Assembly (NCBI GenBank): GCA_008933735.1
Contig: WBUL01000010.1
Location: 62,001 to 126,000, forward strand
Reading direction: 5' to 3'
Length of the DNA: 64,000 bases
Source of the DNA: Anaerolineae bacterium
Lineage (GTDB): Bacteria; Chloroflexota; Anaerolineae; Aggregatilineales; J027
Position numbers and translations under genes: made by a program. Shown here in pieces: positions 60,675 to 64,000 of this stretch. The notes beneath the pieces were generated by a model that did not search any database, was not told the DNA's origin, and was given only the letters and a program-made list of their open reading frames with translations. The stretch's first letter is position 1. Each line of letters begins with the position of its first letter.

Positions 60675-63600
60675 ATGGTCGCAACGGTGAATGAAAATAA
60701 GGAGTTCAAAAAAGTCCCCCTGCCCCAGGACTTGCAGCGCGAAATCGCACTTACAGACAACGCCCGCACGGTGCTGAGAAAACGCTACATCCGCAAAAAT
60801 GAGGATGGGTCGCCCGCAGAAACCGAAGAGGAGATGTTCTGGCGTGTCGCCTATCACATCGCACTGGCGGATAAAGAACTCGGCAACACCGATGAAGTTG
60901 TCGAACATTGGGCGCGGAAATACTATGATTTGCTGACGACGCTCCGCTTTTTCCCCAACAGCCCTACGTTTACGGGCGCGGGGACGCCGTTGGGCCAGCT
61001 AGCCGCATGTTTTGTGCTCCCAATAGAAGACGACATGGGGCGCGACCAGGACGGAATTTTCCAGACACTTCGTAATGCCGCACTGATTCAGCAAACAGGA
61101 GGTGGCAACGGCTTTGCCTTCAGCCGTCTGCGACCACGTGGCGCGATTGTGAAGTCATCAAACGGGGCAGCAACTGGGCCGGTAGGCTTCCTCCGCGTTT
61201 ACGACCAGGCATTTGGTGAGATCGCGCAGGGAGGAAGCCGACGGGGGGCGAATATGGCTGTACTCCGTGTGGATCATCCAGACATTCGGGATTTTATCAA
61301 GTGCAAAGCGGTGGAAGGCGCCATTGAAAACTTCAATATCAGCGTCGGCATCACGGACGCTTTCATGAAAGCCGTTGAGGAAGATACCACCTACGATCTC
61401 ATCAACCCACAAGATGGCTCTGTCTGGGAAACCGTTCGAGCCCGCGAAATTTTCGATATGATTGTCGAATATGCTCACCACAACGGCGAACCCGGTGTTC
61501 TGTTCCTTGATACGGCGAACAAAGAAAACCCTGTCCCTCATTTGTATGAACTCGAAAGCACAAACCCCTGTGTAACAGGGGATACACTTGTTGCCACCCC
61601 CTCAGGCTGGAAACGAGCCGACTCCTTTACAGAAGGCGACGAAATTTGCACTGTTTTAGGGGTAGGCAAGGTCAATACGATTGAAGTTCATGAAGCTGTG
61701 CCAGTCTATGACGTGTCTTTGTCTGATGGTGGCAAAATTCGGGTGACAGCCGCTCACCAATTTCACGTGAGGAATTCCCGTACCCAGTTTTTTGAACCCC
61801 GTCGTCTGGATGAAATTCAACAAGGGGATTGGGTACGGGTTTTTGAAACCGCCATGCCTAACAACGCGGTATTACAGGGCAATGTAGAGTTACCGGATCG
61901 TGATTACGGCTTTCTGGTAGGGGTACTCATTGGAGATGGATGTTATACGCCGCGTGCATTATCCAAAAATGGGGTTCGCCTCAGCACGCACGCCGATGAA
62001 GAAGCATGGAATAAAATCCTTGAACAGGCATTCACGAAAATTGGGATGCATGAATTTTATACCTATGTAAATAAAGGCAGCCGCACAATGATGATCGACC
62101 CCAAACCGGGTCGTGTTATTGCTGCCTGGGTGCGCTCCTTACCTCTTGAGCCTGCAAGAGGCCCTGAAAAAACCATTCCTGAGTGTTACCTTAATAGCAA
62201 CCGTGAATTCCTAACAGGTTTGATTGATGGTTTGTTTAGCACAGACGGAAGTATTGATCTGTCATCTGATCATCCTCTGATCCGTTTTCATACATCCAGC
62301 GAGAATCTTGCAGCACAAATCCGACGCATCCTGTTGATGTTTGGTATTCACGGACGGATTCATAAATCCGTTCGTGCAAGACACACGATTAATGGCCGTA
62401 TCATCCGTTATGACCGACCCAAATATGATGTCATTATCGCCGGCGACAGTTTTGGTCGTTTCTTCCGCCAAATCCGGCTCAGCCACCCTCAAAAACAGTA
62501 TCGGCTGGAAGAAGCAGCCTTGCGGTGTAATTTTACAGGCGGGAACTGGGCTGCTCAGGTCACAAAAATTGAGCCAGCAGGAATCGCAAAAGTATATGAC
62601 CTCTACGAGCCACGAAGCGACACATGGATTACCGATGGATATGTAAGCGTAGGATGTGGTGAACAGTTTCTAGGGCCTTATGAAAACTGCTGTCTTGGCA
62701 GTGTGAATCTGGCGCAACACTACACCGACGATGGGCATGTAGACTGGGAAAAACTGCGCGAAACGGTCGAACTTTCGACCCGATTCCTAGACCATGTAGT
62801 AACGGCCAATTCCTATGTGCCCGCCGTGCCTCAGTTGAAAGAAGCGGCTGACCGTGTACGCCGTATCGGACTGGGCATCATGGGGCTGGGCGATTTGATG
62901 TACGCGGTAGGTGTACGCTACGGCTCAAAGCAAGGACAGGAATTTGCCAGCCAGGTGATGGAATTTGTACGCTACCACAGCATGAAAACCAGCATTGCAC
63001 TGGCCAAGGAATACGGCCCCTTCCCCGCCATTGAAGGCAGTCGTTACGATACAAAAGACCTGAAATGGACGGTCCCGCAGCCCCTGGTTCCTCATGTCAC
63101 TGACTGGGAACGCCCGAAGCTGGACTGGAAAAAAATCGAGCGCGATCTTAAGAAACATGGCATTCGCAACGGCGCACAGACAACCGTCGCGCCAACGGGC
63201 ACAATCTCTACTGTCAGCGGATGCGAAGGCTACGGATGCGAGCCTGTGTTTGCGCTGGCCTATATCCGCTACATGGTAAACAACGCAGGGAACAGTGACG
63301 ACCGCATCCCGCTGCAATATACCAGCCCGCTGTTTGAAAAAGCGCTGCGGCAGGCAAATCTCTCTGAGGAAGAAATCAAAGCAATTGTAGCAAAGGTCAA
63401 TCTCAGCGGTACCTGCCAGGATATTCCCGATGTGCCGGAAGACATCCGCAATACCTTTGTTGTGGCAAACGACATCACCGCTGAAGAGCACATCTGGATG
63501 CAGGCAGCTATGCAAGCGTGGGTTGACAATGCCATTTCAAAAACCTGTAACTTTCCATCAACTGCCTCCGAGGAGGATGTTGCAAAAGCTTACTTACTCG

Positions 63601-64000
63601 GCTGGAAGTTAGGCTGCAAGGGGTTGACCGTTTATGTCACAGGAAGCCGTGAGAAAGTCGTGCTGGAAACCAAAGAAACTCTGGACAAAAAGCAGCAAAA
63701 AGAGCAGGGGCAGATTCTTACCGAACAGCCTAAACTGGAACAGACACGGATGTTCAATGAGGATAAAAAACCCCGCCCACGCCATCTGATCGGGAAAACC
63801 TATCGGGTAGAAACCCCCGCCGGCACTACTTATGTCACCATCAACGAAAATGGCTCAGGCCCGGGTCATCCTTTTGAGGTTTTCATTCACACGGGCAAAG
63901 TCGGCTCCGAAGTTATGGCAATTGCCGAGGCGACAGGGCGCCTGGTGTCCTATCTGCTGCGCCTGGTGTCGCCAGTTAGCCCAAACAAGCGCCTGCAAGA
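60675..64000 (+). CDS. nrdJ: Adenosylcobalamin-dependent ribonucleotide reductase with intein (3' end outside window)
   Basis: Class II reductase making deoxynucleotides with a B12-derived radical. The frame is open from ATG 60675 to the window edge, 1108 codons, of which 362 are an intein. Host motifs: [40 protein letters not shown], the thiyl-radical Cys in NPCGEQ (rejoined after splicing), [51 protein letters not shown] and a C-terminal TSCPD-like start ([10 protein letters not shown]-type segment). ATG 60675 follows AAGGA by 6 nt; an in-frame ATG at 60657 lacks a ribosome-binding site. The intein interrupts the codon row exactly at the catalytic Cys. Confidence 0.95.
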   Translation, partial: MVATVNENKEFKKVPLPQDLQREIALTDNARTVLRKRYIRKNEDGSPAETEEEMFWRVAYHIALADKELGNTDEVVEHWARKYYDLLTTLRFFPNSPTFTGAGTPLGQLAACFVLPIEDDMGRDQDGIFQTLRNAALIQQTGGGNGFAFSRLRPRGAIVKSSNGAATGPVGFLRVYDQAFGEIAQGGSRRGANMAVLRVDHPDIRDFIKCKAVEGAIENFNISVGITDAFMKAVEEDTTYDLINPQDGSVWETVRAREIFDMIVEYAHHNGEPGVLFLDTANKENPVPHLYELESTNPCVTGDTLVATPSGWKRADSFTEGDEICTVLGVGKVNTIEVHEAVPVYDVSLSDGGKIRVTAAHQFHVRNSRTQFFEPRRLDEIQQGDWVRVFETAMPNNAVLQGNVELPDRDYGFLVGVLIGDGCYTPRALSKNGVRLSTHADEEAWNKILEQAFTKIGMHEFYTYVNKGSRTMMIDPKPGRVIAAWVRSLPLEPARGPEKTIPECYLNSNREFLTGLIDGLFSTDGSIDLSSDHPLIRFHTSSENLAAQIRRILLMFGIHGRIHKSVRARHTINGRIIRYDRPKYDVIIAGDSFGRFFRQIRLSHPQKQYRLEEAALRCNFTGGNWAAQVTKIEPAGIAKVYDLYEPRSDTWITDGYVSVGCGEQFLGPYENCCLGSVNLAQHYTDDGHVDWEKLRETVELSTRFLDHVVTANSYVPAVPQLKEAADRVRRIGLGIMGLGDLMYAVGVRYGSKQGQEFASQVMEFVRYHSMKTSIALAKEYGPFPAIEGSRYDTKDLKWTVPQPLVPHVTDWERPKLDWKKIERDLKKHGIRNGAQTTVAPTGTISTVSGCEGYGCEPVFALAYIRYMVNNAGNSDDRIPLQYTSPLFEKALRQANLSEEEIKAIVAKVNLSGTCQDIPDVPEDIRNTFVVANDITAEEHIWMQAAMQAWVDNAISKTCNFPSTASEEDVAKAYLLGWKLGCKGLTVYVTGSREKVVLETKETLDKKQQKEQGQILTEQPKLEQTRMFNEDKKPRPRHLIGKTYRVETPAGTTYVTINENGSGPGHPFEVFIHTGKVGSEVMAIAEATGRLVSYLLRLVSPVSPNKRLQ
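61569..62654 (+). other. Intein with LAGLIDADG endonuclease inside nrdJ
   Basis: 362 residues between Pro and the catalytic Cys of the host NPCGEQ motif. Block A is canonical, [14 protein letters not shown], and Block B has TAAHQFHV. Two LAGLIDADG-type motifs are seen: [11 protein letters not shown] (~residue 414 of the frame) and [14 protein letters not shown] (~515). Block F is [16 protein letters not shown]. The C terminus reads YVSVG before host Cys, where most inteins have His-Asn. Block A and the penultimate blocks look active; C-terminal cleavage by Asn cyclisation does not seem possible as written. Confidence 0.9.

Overview
This window is about 64 kb of a bacterial chromosome, with mostly long, closely packed genes on both strands. 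I saw no IS element, CRISPR array, tRNA or rRNA. Gene content points to Chloroflexota, probably an Anaerolineae-like lineage. The signs are large Ser/Thr kinases with propeller domains, repeated TPR plus membrane-anchor proteins, Thr/Pro-rich extracellular linkers, a DUF1800/DUF1501 pair, a class II (B12-dependent) ribonucleotide reductase with NrdR, a phosphofructokinase with pyrophosphate-type motifs, and a DhnA-type class I aldolase. The taxonomic call is inference; there is no rRNA to confirm it.

Layout. 1-10 kb: a truncated membrane-anchored molybdopterin oxidoreductase, purA, an operon of a membrane protein with DUF1800 and DUF1501 proteins, prmA, a histidine kinase with a degenerate receiver domain, and a TPR/membrane protein. 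10-19 kb: a 1630-residue STAND NTPase with TPRs, an L,D-transpeptidase, map, an inorganic pyrophosphatase fused to a RidA-like domain, and a three-gene operon ending in ybaK. 19-28.5 kb: a surface-glycan block of three tandem GT39-like paralogues, a flippase-like protein, a TPR/TM protein and an 885-residue membrane protein. 28.5-38 kb: a PASTA-less Ser/Thr kinase with an external PD40 propeller, a GerMN lipoprotein, nucleoside deoxyribosyltransferase, thiolase, rpmJ (only 38 codons), a DsbA-like protein, a phosphoesterase, and a solute-binding protein fused to SH3b and CARDB domains. 38-43 kb: another GT-C enzyme and divergent pfk/fba. 43-50 kb: a three-gene signalling cluster (secreted Asn/Gly-repeat protein, zinc-ribbon FHA protein, kinase-STAND-WD40 giant). 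50-60 kb: purB, a PD40 protein, a TPR/TM protein, a CoiA-like protein, a thioesterase, a cNMP-binding protein, a fadB-type protein and its likely TetR regulator. 60-64 kb: nrdR and nrdJ; nrdJ carries an intein and runs off the end.

How genes work together. purA and purB both belong to AMP synthesis. pfk and fba are divergent glycolytic genes sharing a control region with two perfect inverted repeats. Thiolase, FadB-type protein, thioesterase and TetR form a fatty-acid/acyl-CoA set. NrdR probably acts on a pair of repeats upstream of itself and nrdJ. The FHA protein and the kinase 9 bp downstream are a plausible phospho-signalling pair.

The most notable points are the nrdJ intein, which lacks the usual terminal His-Asn; the PPase-RidA fusion, which lacks the RidA catalytic arginine; the receiver domain with Asn in place of the phospho-acceptor Asp; the FHA/kinase-STAND-WD40 cluster; and several promoters whose -10 box lies only 6-7 nt from the start codon, suggesting leaderless mRNAs.
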